The notes below the pieces were generated by a model. It saw only the letters and a list, made by a program, of their open reading frames with translations. It had not been told where the DNA came from and did not search any database. A stretch of DNA of 64,000 nt from Gibbula magus (taxonomy: Eukaryota > Mollusca > Gastropoda > Trochida > Trochidae), in contig OW388300.1 of the NCBI GenBank assembly GCA_936450465.1, forward strand, positions 47,072,358 through 47,136,357, written 5' to 3'. Numbering within the stretch: position 1 is the stretch's first letter; each line of letters starts with the position of its first letter. Below are positions 36,001-49,451 of this stretch, piece by piece. The position numbers and the translations under genes were made by a program.

Positions 36001-39000
36001 GGAGCGATGATAAAGCATCTTATGACTCCCTTGTTGTTTCATTTATTTGGATAAAGTTATAATCTTTGGTATGTACCGTATACTAGTTGAAAAAATCGCT
36101 TAAAACTTTTCATTTTGAGTTTAGGGTTATGTGAAACTTAAAAATTTTATTTGCTATCAATATCTTCCATTTTACATAAAATTACAAATCTTATTACTGA
36201 ATGTTGTGATGTGTATTTAATCAACTCATGTCATTCTGAGATATCTTGAGAAGTGAAATTTCTGTTGTGTCACACTACCTGGCTGTATATTGCAGGTACA
36301 AAGTGCAGCACACCCAACTCACCTGTATTGCAGCACACCCGACAGAGACGTCGCTAGCTACAGGCTGTGCTGATGGCAAGATATACTACTGGTACGTTCT
36401 GAACCCCTGCCTGGTTGTTTTCAAAGTTTAGTCTCATGGGCCCTTGTCTCTACAAACCAAAACGTTGACAATCACATCCTAGACAGTAGCTATCATCTGA
36501 TGTAATATTCTGGTGACGTCACAATCCATCCTTGCTCTGTATACGATGCACACATGAAGCCATTTTGATTCCTCTATAAAGTGTGATGAAGAAACCGTGA
36601 ATTCAAAGGGGAAAAGATTTATACTCCTGTGTTACCAAAGTGATCACATTTCTAACATAACTTTTATATTGTTTACATTGTAAATGTTCTTGTATCTTGA
36701 CGAGAACAGGCATTTAGATAAGTCTTTGGCTTGTCTGCATGTCCTAATTCATTTATAATTAACATGAATAAATATGTTTAAAACACATGACTTTTATGAT
36801 CCCATGCATTCTTTTACATCAACCATTTAATATTGCAAGATTTCTGTGTATGAAAATGATTAACATAATCAATAAAGTTTGTAAAGCTACTTCCTTTTGT
36901 AAAATTTAGGATGAAATATGTGAGAAAACCTCAACGCTTTTATAAGTTAAAAAAACGTAGTCCCATACAACCATGGACTTGGGTTAAAAACTGTTAAGAC
37001 ACTATTAATTCATCAAATGGTTAACCTAATGAAACTGAAAATCGAGAACCCTCATATACAAAAGCTGTGAAAATTACTTAACAGAATGGTCCCTTTATTG
37101 ATCTGTTGCAGGTACAACTTCACTAACGAGAGACAGATGGTGAAGTCGGTGTATCACTGGCACGCTCTCTCCGTCATCAACCTAGCCTTCTCTCCAGAAG
37201 GTATGTGTAGAGAGAAATAACTACTACAGACATATCACTTCAGTGTTCCCTGATAAGCACCCCGTACTACAAATACAGACATGTAGAGTACCCCTCTGAG
37301 AGATATTATGGTAGGCTCTGAGTCCTTTCATGCATAACTCGATCTGTGTTTGTCAGTGACCTTATGTACCAGTGGGTGAACTGATTATTTCAAGAGTTAT
37401 GGTCCTTGTTTTGCAGGATCTTACCTGTTGAGTGGAGGACATGAGTGCACACTGGTAAAGTGGCAGTACGAGACCCATTACAAGGACTTCCTGCCTCGAC
37501 TCGGATCTCCCATCACCCACATCACCGTCTCGTCGGACAACCTCGTGTACGCAGTCTCGCATGAGGATAATGGTCAGTTGAATACAACAATTACAGCGTT
37601 GATCTTAGAGGTGGTCCAGTGGAAAATTTCCCACCCTTTTTGGCTTTGTATGGTGTTCTTTAAAATTTAGATACTTAGATCCTATTTATTCAGAATTGGC
37701 CAACATGACCCTCCTGACTGATCATCTATGAACAACACTGCATTTCATCTGTACATGTTGAATGGGACAGTGGGACTCACATCATGATGAGAAGTATATT
37801 CATTGGACAATTGGACACCTTTAATACACCTTTCCAGAATGATGCCTGGAAGTTGTGAACAAAGACCATGGAGTGTGGTTCATTCTCATGGACTGTAACG
37901 TCAGATGCTATCTCATATATTCTCTCCAAGTAACCTCTAACAAAAGACCCAAATATAGCAAATTGATACCATATAAAATGATTTTCGACTGCCACTTTCA
38001 AAATCCCTCTATATTGCAGGAATTCACCTGCTGAGCAACACGCTGCAGATCCGACAGATCTACCAGGGTCTGACACGGACCAGGGAGAAACATGGGAACC
38101 CTGTCGGTCTGCTGTGTGACCCAAGGTCAAAATGTCTCTTGTCCAATGGGAGGCCAGGGCACCTGCAATTCTTCTCTCTACATGCAGACAAACAGCTCTA
38201 TAATGTGAGTGTGGTTATCTAGTGGTATGAAATTAATAATAAAAAAACATGTTTAAGGATAGGTGGATCCAGAAATTTTCAAAGGGAGGGTGAAGAGGGT
38301 GGGGCTTATAGGTTACCCTATGGGGTTCATCAAATGTACAAAATATTTTGCAAAAGGGAGGGAGGGGGGGGGGGGGAGGGGGGAACCCTTTGAACTCACC
38401 CCCCTCCCCCACCCCACCACTTTGTATCCGCCACTGTTAAGGAGGTTCTTCCGTTGTCATATGAAACGGCAAAACTAGTGGTAAGAAATCCACACTACAA
38501 AACATAATACTTGTATCTAACTGCGTTTCGATCTGAGTACCTTAATGATCGGGCAATGTCTCTTGCTTTTAATGAGATTGTAAGAAATCAATATAAAACC
38601 AGAGAGCAAGGTTTTTACTTAGCTGGCTGCAACTTTAACGGATGAAATCTTTTTTGCTGAACTAGGTTTGCCTTGAGACTTGCTCGCTTATGGAAGTTGA
38701 TGAGAAATATCTCCTTTGGAAGAGAATTTTGAATGGCATATAAAGGCCTTTACCTGTTAATACAGAAATATTCCTGTTCATTGTTTTAGAACTAATCAAC
38801 TCAGCAACTTGTTGTTTAGGCTCACATATGCTATTATTGTGTTATTTGATGGAGGAGTACCTACTGACTTTTGCTGTTTTCATGTAAAAGGTAAATGTAT
38901 CGATTTCTGATCGAAAACAGGACGAGGTACCACATGTGGCGCACGTCTATTAGTCAAACGTAGATTTCAAAACTTATTTTCAACAGACATAAAGACAAAA

Positions 39001-42000
39001 TTGGGTTGATAATGTTAAATAGATCTTAAAACTACTGTGTATGTACATGGGGCATGTAGTTTCGGTTTCTGCACATGTATAATGATGTTGTTCGATTTTA
39101 AGTGAAAAGTAGTAAATATGACGATTGGGGATGAATATGCAAGTTGAGTGAAATTGTTTCAACTGAAATCAGCACATATTGTATGTTGGCATGTATTAAA
39201 GCGAAATAAAACTTTATGAAACACAATGGATGCATCTTTAAAGCAAAATTAAGACTCCAGATGACGTCTCTTCATATCCTATGTTACAGCTGGACATAGT
39301 ACAGCAGAACTACATATCGTCTGAGAGCCTGAAGAACCCGCTGACTATGACTCATATCACACGGGCCGGTATGGATGAGCGAGGTGATTGGCTGGTCACC
39401 TACCAGTTGTGGGACGACGGAGTGATGTCGCCCGAGATGCAGCTCAAGTTCTGGAGATACGACACAGAGTCACAGAGGTAACTTGCTTCTCATTGGTTGT
39501 CTTGTAGATCTTCCTGTTTCGTGTAATATTTAGCCCTTGAATAGTCAATGTGTGGCTATATTGTTTGTTCACCTGTCCATTTGTCCATAAAACTAGCATC
39601 AATTTACTTATTTTTCTTATATTCTTGCAGATATGTGATGAACACGGTGGTAGACCGTCCCCATGACGAAGCCCTGTGCTCACTGAAGCTCCGCCCCTAC
39701 ACCTCCAGTCAAACCCCGCCCCTCACTGTCACCAGCGCCGCCGATCGCAAGTTCAAGCTCTGGACGCTTGTGGATGATACTGATATTTACAGTACGTATA
39801 ACTTGTCCAATGTGACTTTATATTTTTAACCTTGATGAGCTCAGTTCTGCTGACAGCTATGACTATGTCTTTGTCCTTACATTTATATCTATTCAAGATT
39901 TCTATATCTTCATGATGTAAAAAAAATCTTCAAAATAATGTCACTTTTGTGATACAGCAAAACAAAGGGTAGATCTATTCTGAAATGAAATGAAAATGAA
40001 ATACCATGTTTTAAAGGGAGAGTAATTTTGCCATATTGGATGTTTTGCATTACGTGATATGAAAACACGCTATATTGTACCCAATTTTGCAATTTTTTGA
40101 TAACTAAAGACATACACTGATAGAGTATTCACATAGTAACACATGACATGTAATAAAACTAATAAACAATTTCCTGTTATGCTGTAGCGAAGTTTTCCCG
40201 ACTCGCAGCTCCGATGAATGGCTTCAGTTCTCATTGTTTTATTTTTCAACAAATGTGCCCTTGTGTTTATCAAGTTGTGAAATATAAAGTCATCAAAATG
40301 TTACCTTCATTAGTATCTTCCAATTTCACTGTGTTTTAACCATGTTAATAACATATATATGTAAACAGGAATATCCTCCCGAATTTCGTTTCCACAAAAA
40401 ATACCCCGATAGAACCCTCCTTTTAAGACACTTTTGGGGATAAAAGTAAAATACTCTTGAAAACGGGGTTAAACCCCAAATCACCTCACCTGACTCTTCC
40501 ACTATACAGGAGCTAACAACAAATGGAGCTGTGACTCTGTTGGGTTCTACCGAGATATGGAGGCGGGAGAAACTGCCTTTGCTGAGGATGGTTCTCTGCT
40601 CGCTGTCGTCTTCCAGTCCGCCATTACACTCTGGGATCCAGATACTAATGTCCTCAGAACTACTCTCACTAATAGTTTTACCAGAGACAACGTCAGGTGA
40701 GTTTGAATATTTGAAAATTTATGTTCTTGTCGTAATGATTTTATTAATCACTTGCATAGTCTATGGTTGTGTACTTGACACTTGTTGTTTTTTAAATGTA
40801 CATCAAAGAGAATACATACTTCCAACAGCTAAATCAAATCAGCCATTTAGATATTCATTCCATTGTATTCATGTCTATTTTCCAATTGCCGGAGCTAAAT
40901 GAGTAATTCCTGTCTCTTTATCTCATTGTGTAGACAACTTTTGTTTGGCCGAGACTCGTGCTGCCATCTTCTGGTGTCTGCCACAGACACTCAACTCAAT
41001 GTTTGGAATTTGCTGTCCTGTACAGGTAAGAGTTTTCTCTCTTGAGTTCCTTGACTTTTCACTCATTATTGTTATTTGTGAAAAGTTTTGAAAGGGAAGC
41101 AACTGTTTCAGAAAGTACGTAACATTCAAATTAATGTTCATTGGATCTTATCAGTTTGAAATATGATTTGATGGGGAAATATTTTTTAAAAAGTTAACCT
41201 TTCTATAAAGATGATGGTAACCAACATGATGACAGTAACTCATAAAATAGAAAGAGAAAAAAACCGGCTTAATTACTGATTAATTACTGCTAGCTATATT
41301 TGCTATCTTGTTTGAAAAAGAACGACCCGCTGGTATTTTGTTAAGTAGAAAAGACATATGAAAGAAATATGGAATGAGTGATATTACTTGGATCATACCC
41401 GGCAGGAAGAAAATAATAACGAATAGAGATACTAATTATGAGAGTATGTTACTGGAGATTTTTGACAAGAATTATTCTTTTGTTCCAGTTCAGTGGAGTG
41501 TCTCCATCTCCGCTTCAGTGATTGTTGATGATCCCTTGTCCAAGTACATGGCAGTCTTCTCCAATAATGGCAATTGTAAGTTTTCTCCCAGGTAATATGA
41601 TTAAATGCTGACCTGTAAGTGTTCAAAGCTGCTGCCTACCTGCTATCGTATTGCAGAAAAACCTGCAGGCCTGTCTGGCTTTTGCGTTGGGTTGAAATGG
41701 TGGACTTTTGCTTTGGTTTAGTATGTATAGTCAAGCCGCGATAATCCGGCCACCGATAATCCGAATCTCGCAATTTCCGAACGGTAGGAAGATGTAACCA
41801 ATCTAATCTCTTAAGTAGTGCTCAGTACTCAGTAATCCGAACATTTCACTATCCGAACGTTTTTGATGAAAAACGGAAGCGTTCGGATTATCGAGGCCTG
41901 ACTGTATTGCAGTACAGAACACTCAGTCCAGTACTATTTCGGTTTCGATTCATATCCAAGAATACAGCAAACTAAAGCACGACAAAGAAATTTTCTTTCT

Positions 42001-44795
42001 TGAAAATAAAGTCTTATGAATTTAAACTTTTTAAAATTTTGATACGATTTTATGAGATTAATAATTAATAATAAATATGGTTTCGGTACAAACCTATAAT
42101 ACACTTTGATGAATGGTGCACTGAACAGAAAGCTGAAAGTATTTCATATTGTGTGCGTGTTTGTCTTTCAGCTGCATCAGTCTGTCCAAGATTGCTAAAC
42201 ATTATCATATCAAGAGTTCGAAAATATTTTCATTTATGTTATCACCATGAAGAAAGTCAATCTCTCTCGTGTGAAGATTTTGTCAGTGCTATTAAAATCC
42301 TTGAATTATGTTGTGTTTTTATTTCAAAACGGACACTAATATTGAAATGATATAAACAAGTCTCTTTTTAAGTCACAGTGGTATTCCAATTTGTTTATAA
42401 CAAATAGTCCATTCTTTACAGTGCATGTATTTGAACCCTCCAATCCGGAACCAGTGTTCACCCAGAAACAGAAGAGCGATGTTGTCAGTGCAGTTTTCAT
42501 TCCTCACACAGAGGAGAGTTCAGAGAATAGCAAAGGGAGACTATTCTGGCAGAGATATTCTCAACTCTACTACATGACCAGAAGTCAGGAGCTCTTCACA
42601 GTGCAGTATCATACACCGGGACACCATGCCAGTAAAAAGGTAAAAAGTTAGAAAGTTATTCGTGTGTTACATATCTTAATATATTAATTAATAAATGTAT
42701 TAGCTTTAAACCATTCCTTATTAGAGGATGACTCTCAGGAATTGTAAATCTTTAACAAAAAAAATATTCCAGGTATTTTAATAACTAAACTAGATTATAA
42801 CTTAGTTAGGAGGTGAAATGTTAAATAATTGAACAAAATTTAAGATGTTTCATCAAAATATACTAATGAGTGCAAGTTCCAATTTTGTAATTGACTGTGT
42901 AAATAAATTGCAGATATTATGATCCAAAATGAATGAAAACAGAATGTGACATCTGTTCACTGTCTTACTAACTTGTATTTCTAATCAATTGTAATGTTCA
43001 CGTTTCCAGCCATATGATATTGTACCAACATCAATTTTCAAGAATGGAAAGTGGGCATTTACATCTGCAGACTTAATACATTCATGTTCAATTTTGATTA
43101 TATTTTCCCCAGATATCTATCAGACAAAAGCTTCCCCAGTCCGCTCTGAGTCTGATTGTCACAGGCCACAACAAGTCCGGGTTCAGATCTCCCAAACACG
43201 ACCAACTTGACATGTCAACTGGCAGCAGAGAGACACAGTATGTGAAACAGGTAGGTGCCCTGCTCATTTCAGTTGTCTTAAAGGGTCTGTGGCACGTTTT
43301 TAATAAAAAAAATTTTACTTTATGTCATTTAAATTTAAATTTAATAGAGGGTAAAACATCTTATAACACAAACCAGTTATCCAGAGTGGTGGTATAGATG
43401 TTGGGTATAAAGCAAAAATTGCATGGCGGCCATTTGATTCTGAACACATTTGATTATTTTGAATTACAAAAACGATGGCTTAATTTACCGAACCATGCAA
43501 ATCTACACTCATTTTTAACTTGATATTCCGAAGAAGAGAGAAGAGTGTTTTACTATTGGTAACATTATTTTGCAAATACATTTCATCGACTTATTTGAGC
43601 GCAAACAATGTGCTACTGCCAGATTAAAGGGGCTATAGCATGTTTTCTAATGAAAATAAAAAAAACTCCCACAAAATGGAAAAGAAATGTAACAATTGCA
43701 AAACAATCCTTCTCAATCAATATATGGAGTTCTGGTTATGGTTCTGTTAAGCAATGCGGATACATTTTCCATTCTCTAAATTAATAAATGGTGTTCACGC
43801 TAAAATGGCTGCTAACAGTTTTTGTTTTATACAAGACACCATTTTCTATATTTATGGATAATTAGGTCATGGAATGGGCTGTTTTATATTCTTAAGTAAA
43901 GATGTACTGCATGAACTTTTGAATTATTTCATTCAATATCTTATTGATATTCTTTTTGTTCCAGATGTTAAACCAAACGTTTGTGGCGCAACCTCCCATT
44001 CCATCCTTGTGTCAAACATTCATGGAGATGAGACTATCAAAGATAATGGAGGCAAAGTGAGTTACAAACCATATGCATGAATGAAGTCTGTCAAAGTAAC
44101 TCCAGCCCTGATCTGGCAACGTTAGAAATGTTCGTTCATGCATCCTAGACAAGAGAATGTCTTAGATCTGGCTGTAATATACAAGCTTATTTCATATATG
44201 GTTTCATGTTGGAAAGTTTGAGATTAGTGGCATGAAATATTAAATGATATGGGTTTCTATTGCATATTATCCTTTAGCCATTGCTAGAAATCTGGACACT
44301 CAACGGTTAGTCTGATAAGATATATCTATACCATGCCTAAATTATTTTTGCTTCACATATTGGATCCTGTAAGCATTATTTTGATTAACATATCTGATCC
44401 TATAAACAAAGTTTACAAATAATTAAAATACATAAATTGTCATATCTGAAAGGTGCTATACAATATTTGAGGATCCGTGGAAGATGAGAAATTCATTGAT
44501 TTGCTGGCAACTAAAAGATAACAAAATATTTCAGTGAATGTTTTTGTATATATTCAGATCCTCCGCAACATTGGATGTGGATGAAGAAGACATAGAGGAT
44601 ATAGACAAAGGGATACAGCTGAATATTGACATGGACTCTGACTCTGACATGGAGGTCGACCAAAGGTCAAGGTCAAAGTCCTCCAAACAGGAAGTAGTAA
44701 AAAATGCAACTACAGACAGTGAAGAAAACTCGCAAAACCTTTCACAAGCATTGAAGTGCGACATGTCTTGGTTTGAGAAAATCTCCAAGTCATGA
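30086..44795 (+). CDS. WDR75: WD-repeat protein 75 (UTP17), small-subunit processome
   Basis: Nucleolar t-UTP component needed for pre-18S rRNA processing and Pol I transcription. Nineteen coding exons: 30086-30183, 30935-31064, 32187-32252, 33043-33151, 34277-34389, 34780-34850, 36296-36391, 37112-37200, 37417-37572, 38020-38204, 39290-39477, 39631-39791, 40510-40696, 40934-41025, 41489-41575, 42422-42639, 43113-43250, 43965-44056, 44558-44795. They sum to 2514 nt, or 837 residues (human about 830), in frame throughout. WD signatures include VKVYSTESGECFRQL (about residue 45), DAQVIFWDY (about 85), ATGCADGKIYYW (about 217-228), SGGHECTLVKW (about 265) and DRKFKLWTLVDDTDIY (about 475-488). 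The GRPGHLQFFSLHADKQLYN block is close to human. The tail (about 760-810) is acidic and Ser-rich. The exon 3 donor (GTGGGG) is weak, and a few residues may be missing there compared with human. Confidence 0.95.
31097..31438. mobile_element. hAT-like MITE in WDR75 intron 2
   Basis: 342 bp, ends TAGGGCTGGGACC and (inverted) TAGGGCTGGGACT. The flanks CTAGGATG at 31089-31096 and 31439-31446 are a perfect 8-bp target duplication. Non-coding. Confidence 0.9.
32378..32690. mobile_element. Possible short inverted-repeat element in WDR75 intron 3
   Basis: TAGGGCTGAAATGGTTCAC at the left resembles the inverted right end TAAGGTTGAAACGATACAC. The target duplication is unclear, and the core has repeated TTTGGTTTGG / AACCGAACCAAAA sequence. 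Confidence 0.4.
33676..34190. repeat. Repeat with GTATACACCGACCATATGTC dimer
   Basis: Two direct copies of GTTTAAGCGGYGTATACACC (33690 and 33733), followed by CGCCG/CCGGTTA-rich sequence at 34035-34160. Short TATGCTTRATT ends are inverted. Probably an old MITE inside WDR75 intron 4. Confidence 0.45.
34980..35524 (+). mobile_element. 5'-truncated LINE tail with (TTATC)n
   Basis: A 117-codon frame (34995-35348) matches the C-terminal tail of LINE ORF2 proteins (FLSWYGNLSV, SLPSGRRLRM, NRFRQSF). It ends in five TTATC units at about 35496-35522. Same family as 20437-20840. It lies in WDR75 intron 6, sense to the gene. Confidence 0.8.
38265..38440. repeat. G-rich / C-rich repeat in WDR75 intron 10
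   Basis: A G-tract run at 38338-38384 (GGGAGGGAGG then a long G run) is followed by a C-rich run at 38397-38419. The flanks GGTGGATCCAGAAATTTT and TTGTATCCGCCACTG look like element ends. The G strand could form a quadruplex. Confidence 0.6.
40190..40445. repeat. Interspersed repeat F
   Basis: Contains 'gatgaatggcttcagttctc', 'aaagtcatcaaaatgttac' and CCCGATAGAACCCTCCTTTT. Further copies at about 57330-57560 and 58925-59135 show the family spans both WDR75 and HSPD1 introns. Confidence 0.7.
41732..41905. mobile_element. Pogo/Tigger-like MITE
   Basis: Ends AGTCAAGCCGCGATAATCC and (inverted) CAGTCAGGCCTCGATAATCC with TA flanks. Internal GATAATCCGAA is repeated in both orientations. In WDR75 intron 15. 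Confidence 0.7.
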
Positions 44796-45659
44796 ACGTC
44801 ATTATACTTGAAATGAATGAGAAGAGACTCCTGGACATGTTGGAGATTTGGTGTTTTGAAATACAGAAAAATGGCAGAATTCAAAACTTTATGTCTCAAG
44901 AAATAAATGTCTTCACAATACAGGCCATGTTCTCCTTGCAACATGCAGAATCTTTGTGCAATTTCATTGATGGTCAAGGCCTCAAATTTGGAGTCGAGTC
45001 AGTCGTAAAATTTGCCCTGGTTTTTGGTGGGATATAATGCTCTGCGTGTCTGGGTAAGTGATTTTGTCGATAACGCACCACAGTGCAAATAATTGACCAA
45101 AAATTACTGCCAAATTATTGGACTGACTTACTTCAAATTTGGTGGAGCTGTTACTTTCAGGGGTTACACCTTAACAGAGTGTTCATTGATAATATAACTA
45201 TGAGTTTGGGAGAAACGAGAGTCCCATGTTGGTTCCATGTAAGGAAAGCAAGAAATTTGACCGGGTTTCTAGTACACGAAAAACTTAAGAAAAAACTAAA
45301 ATGATAACGATCCTGATTCAGGGCCTCCTTACCAGTAAAGAGGCCCTGTAACCAGGTTAGTTATCATTTTAGTTTTTTTGTTTGTTTCAGGGACAGTAGG
45401 ATGTCATTATATATTTTGAGAACTGCTTGCTAAATCTGTCTGCAAATCTTTAAACTTGTGCCAGTGATCCCTATGTTGAATATTCTATCAAGTCAATGTT
45501 ATCGTTGATGAATTGATTTATTTTGTAAATAGTGTACAAATGTACATTGTTGAAAATGAAGGAATATTAAAAGTTTGATATGTGTAAAAATGTATTTTGT
45601 TGTGTGTGAACACCCGATGTCGAAAATTGTACGCTTTTACTTGTGAGCATAATAATTTC

Positions 45660-45672
45660 AATTAATAAAATT
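45660..45672 (+). promoter_or_regulatory. Possible WDR75 polyadenylation signal
   Basis: AATTAATAAAATTG lies about 870 nt after the WDR75 stop, the first clear AATAAA hexamer I see downstream. An ATTAAA near 45567 is an alternative. The intervening sequence has no supported gene. Confidence 0.4.
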
Positions 45673-45907
45673 GTGATGGAACCGGACCGGAACACTGTAG
45701 GGACTAACCTCTGTGGGGATAGAGGGCTACAGAGATAAATGTGAACTGCTGCTTCCAGAGTTATCCTCATTGTACAAAGTACGAAAAGGGTTGTCAAAAA
45801 ATTGTGGAACCAAGAATTTCATATATACTAAATTGATTTTGTCCACATATTTGCGGTATCTCCACACACGTGTCGAAAGAAAGGAAGGCAGTTCTGTATC
45901 ATGATTG

Positions 45908-47525
45908 AATTTTTAGCTCATCAGGCCTGAAAGGCCCGATGGGCTTATGGCATGGCATGGCGTCCGGCGTCCGTCCGTCCGTCCATCCGTCCGTCCATCC
46001 GTCCGTAAACTTTTCGCTTTTTCGACTTCTTCTCCAGAACCAATAACTCCACAGAGCTGAAATTTTATATGCAGACTCCTTGGCCAATGGGAATTCTAAA
46101 TTGTAGATTTGGTGACCCTGTCACCCCAAATGGGGTCACAGGGGTCACATCCTTAAAAACCTATTTTCATCTTCTTCTCCAGTTCCAAAAGGTCTAGAGA
46201 GCTGAAAAGTTGTGTGCAGACTCCTTGGCCAATGGGGATTATAAATTGTAGATTTCGTGACCCCGTGACCCCAAATGGGGTCACCGGGGTCACATCCTTA
46301 AAAACCTATTTTCATCTTCTTCTCCAGTTCCAACAGGTCTAGAGAGCTGAAAAGTTGTGTGGAGACTCCTTGGCCAATGGGGATTCTAAATTGTAGATTT
46401 CGTGACCCCATGAGCCCAAATGGGGTCACCGGGGTGACATTCTTAAAAACCTATTTTCATCTTCTTCTCCAGTTCCAAAAGGTCTAGAGAGCTGAAAAGT
46501 TGTGTGCAGACTCCCTGGCCAATGGGGATTTTAAATTGTAGATTTCGTGACCCCATGACCCCAAATGGGGTCACAGGGGTCACATGTTTAAAAACCTATT
46601 TTCATCTTCTTCTCCAGTTCCAAAAGGTCTAGAGAGCTGAAAAGTTGTGTGCAGACTCCTTGCCCAATGGGGATTCTAAATTGTAGATTTCGTGACCCCA
46701 TGACCCCAAATGGGGTCACAGGGGTCACATGTTTTAAAACCTATTTTCATCTTCTTCTCCAGTTCCAAAAGGTCTAGAGAGCTGAAAAGTTGTGTGCAGA
46801 CTCCTTGGCCAATGGGGATTCTAAATTGTAGATTTCTTGACCCCGTGACCCCAAATGGGGTCACTGGGGTCACATCCTTAAAAACCTATTTTCATCTTCT
46901 TCTCCAGTTCCAAAAGGTCTAGAGAGCTGAAAAGTTGTGTGCAGACTCCTTGGCCAATGGGGATTCTAAATTGTAGATTTCGTGACCCTGTCACCCCAAA
47001 TGGGGTCACCGGGGTCACATCCTTAAAAACCTATTTTCATCTTCTTCTCCAGTTCCAAAAGGTCTAGAGAGCTGAAAAGTTGTGTGCAGACTCCTTGGCC
47101 AATGGGGATTATAAATTGTAGATTTTGTGACCCCGTGACCCCAAATGGGGTCACCGGGGTCACATCCTGAAGAACCTATTTTCATCTTCTTCTCCAGTTC
47201 CAAAAGGTCTAGAGAGCTGAAAAGTTGTGTGCAGACTCCTTGGCCAATGGGGATTCTAAATTGTAGATTTCGTGACCCTGTCACCCCAAATGGGGTCACA
47301 GGGGTCACATCCTTAAAAACCTATTTTCATCTACTCCAGAACAAATGTACCTCAAAGGCTGTAATATTGTGTGCAGACTCTGTCAATGGGGATTCTAAAT
47401 TTTAGATTTGGAGACCCTGTGGTGCCTCAAATAAGGGACTCAAGCCATGACCTTAAAATCTATTTCTGTCTTCATCATTAAACAATATAAACCCTGATGA
47501 GCTACAGAGCCCATGGCTCTATTTT
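45908..47525 (+). mobile_element. 145-bp satellite-carrying element, family A, copy 2
   Basis: Starts TTTTAGCTCATCAGGCCTGA (hairpin GGCCT-GAA-AGGCC), then (GTCC)n and CGTAAACTTTTCGC. Ten monomers have landmark CTTCTTCTCC (last one shortened) at 46026, 46171, 46316, 46461, 46606, 46751, 46896, 47041, 47186 and 47331: exactly 145 bp each. It ends CCTGATGAGCTACAGAGCCC then ATGGCTCTATTTTT. Confidence 0.92.
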
Positions 47526-49450
47526 TTGGTTAGTTAACAAGATCAGCAAGACAAACGAACATAGGCTCTCATCTAGTGGTCATAAATGTACTGAATTCTC
47601 TTATAAACTTTTCACATTTTGTAAAGATCACCAAAACCGAATGGGCCTCCCTACGAAAATTGGTGCAAGATATGAGGAAAATCCAGTGAATGGTTCTTAG
47701 ATAACAAACTGACACATGTCTGCTCCTTTTGATTTACTGAAGTTTGTCCGGTACATACGAAGTGATCGGAGTGGCTGTGCGGCTTGCATCTACTGTTTCA
47801 AGGGAACATGTTCCGCACACTTAGAACAGTTGCTGGAAATACTTCCTTTCACTTTGCATATGTACTCGGCGTTTGGAACATTCTTCAAATATGGACATGG
47901 ACATTTATTCCCATGGGATAATGTTTTATTTCTGTGGGCTTAGGTGAGGATTATGCTGGGCAGGCCAAATAATAATTATAAGATAAATAGTTGCATTTTT
48001 TTCCCCCCCGGGATTCATTGTCATTCAACCAATCAGGATACACCAAAGTCACGTTACAATATATGTAAGCATTTCACGCGCTGTATTGAAATGAAGTGAT
48101 CACACGAAAAGGTAAACAAGTTTGGTTTAAACATATTTTATTCATCATGAAAAGGATTAGGAACAAGTTCTCCAACTTAGAATACCCTCTCCTTGGTATA
48201 TACATAGGTGATTTATGACAGACAGCAGTATTAGAAGAGGACATAGATTCTATGAAATAGAGTAATATTGATATGCTATACAAATCGTTTAGTCTCACTT
48301 ATGAACGTTTGCACCGACTTAAATACACTTGTATTTTGACTTGGTGATAGGTCTGCACTTCCTTCTAATAAAAGTTTGAAGTCGACTGTAGTACCAACTA
48401 AATTACAATTGCGCTTTACAGATGCTATACAGTTTGCTCTCTGTTGCTTATACTTTGATATGAATTCTCAACAGGGTTACCACAAGTACAGTTTGAAGTA
48501 GTCTTAATTCCAACTCTGTATAAATCAAAATTCAAACAACTTACTGAATATCGCATTTGGTATGAAGAATATTTAGATGTCTTTTACCGCATGAATAATA
48601 TTGGGGTGCATGTACACAACGGTCAGCCAAGGATGATTTAAAAGCTGAGACACTCTTTGAATTACGAACAGTGGTTGGTAACTTATTCCAAGAACTTACT
48701 GTAGATGGGAAAAAAGATTCCTGTCTCAAGGCTTAAACATTCAACGGAAAAGGTAAACAAGTGTTAGAAATGGCTAGATAACTCCTCAATAAAGAGTTCT
48801 AAAATGAATGTACATGGTTCAGTTAAGCCATGAGAGTCCATTTCCCTTCGAGTGGCCATTTTAATGTGTTCACATTAAAATGGCTGCTCAAAGGTAGATC
48901 TGACTGATGTAGCAAACCTAAACACCCAGAGTAATTTTTAATTATGGCACCATGATGGAATGATTATTCATCTTGCTGTCTGAAACTGTCAAATTCACAC
49001 CAGACCTACAAATCTACCTCTCACACTGAAGAGTTCCACACCACTGTCGCTTTATACTTCACAAAATTTTCTTTCACTATGGATAACCATTTTCTATGGA
49101 TACGGTTTATCAGGTCGTGTAATGAGATGTTTTATCCTCTAACATAACAATAAATGGTATTTAATAATAAATAGAAAATTTGCAAAAAACGTGCTACAGC
49201 TCCTTCAATCTTATAATGAAAACCTGATGATCTACAGAACCAATTGCTCCATTTGTTTTCTTTATTTGAACAAGGTAAAGGCATGGTGTTCAAGACAAGC
49301 TTCTCTCCTGTGTTTTTGTTTAGCCAAGTTCTGTATTTTCTCTTTGCTACATATACTGGACAATCTAAGTTAGGGATGTTGTATTTTCAGTCAGTTTATA
49401 AAATTTAATATATCATTCAAAATTTAATAATTTACAAATATCCCTAACTA
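47526..49450. other. Intergenic, repeats only
   Basis: Contains a LINE tail fragment (48541-48729) and an inverted repeat E copy (about 48830-49208). No host exon is supported. Confidence 0.5.
48541..48729 (-). pseudogene. LINE C-terminal fragment
   Basis: The minus strand encodes RQESFFPSTVSSWNKLPTTV and SAFKSSLADR, the usual C-terminal tail of CR1-like ORF2 proteins. The frame and size show only a relic. Confidence 0.75.
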
Positions 49451-49451
49451 T

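Noticed and set aside
44531..44977. Minus-strand 148-codon frame
   Set aside because: Antisense to the last WDR75 exon, whose sense frame joins in phase to the upstream exon.
44792..45304. Plus-strand frames after the WDR75 stop
   Set aside because: No homology and no splice continuity; most likely 3' UTR.
46676..47405. Several open frames in the 145-bp arrays (also 12685-13264, 49641-49862, 59810-60028)
   Set aside because: Satellite read-through: same peptide in all copies on either strand, frame lost after two or three monomers.
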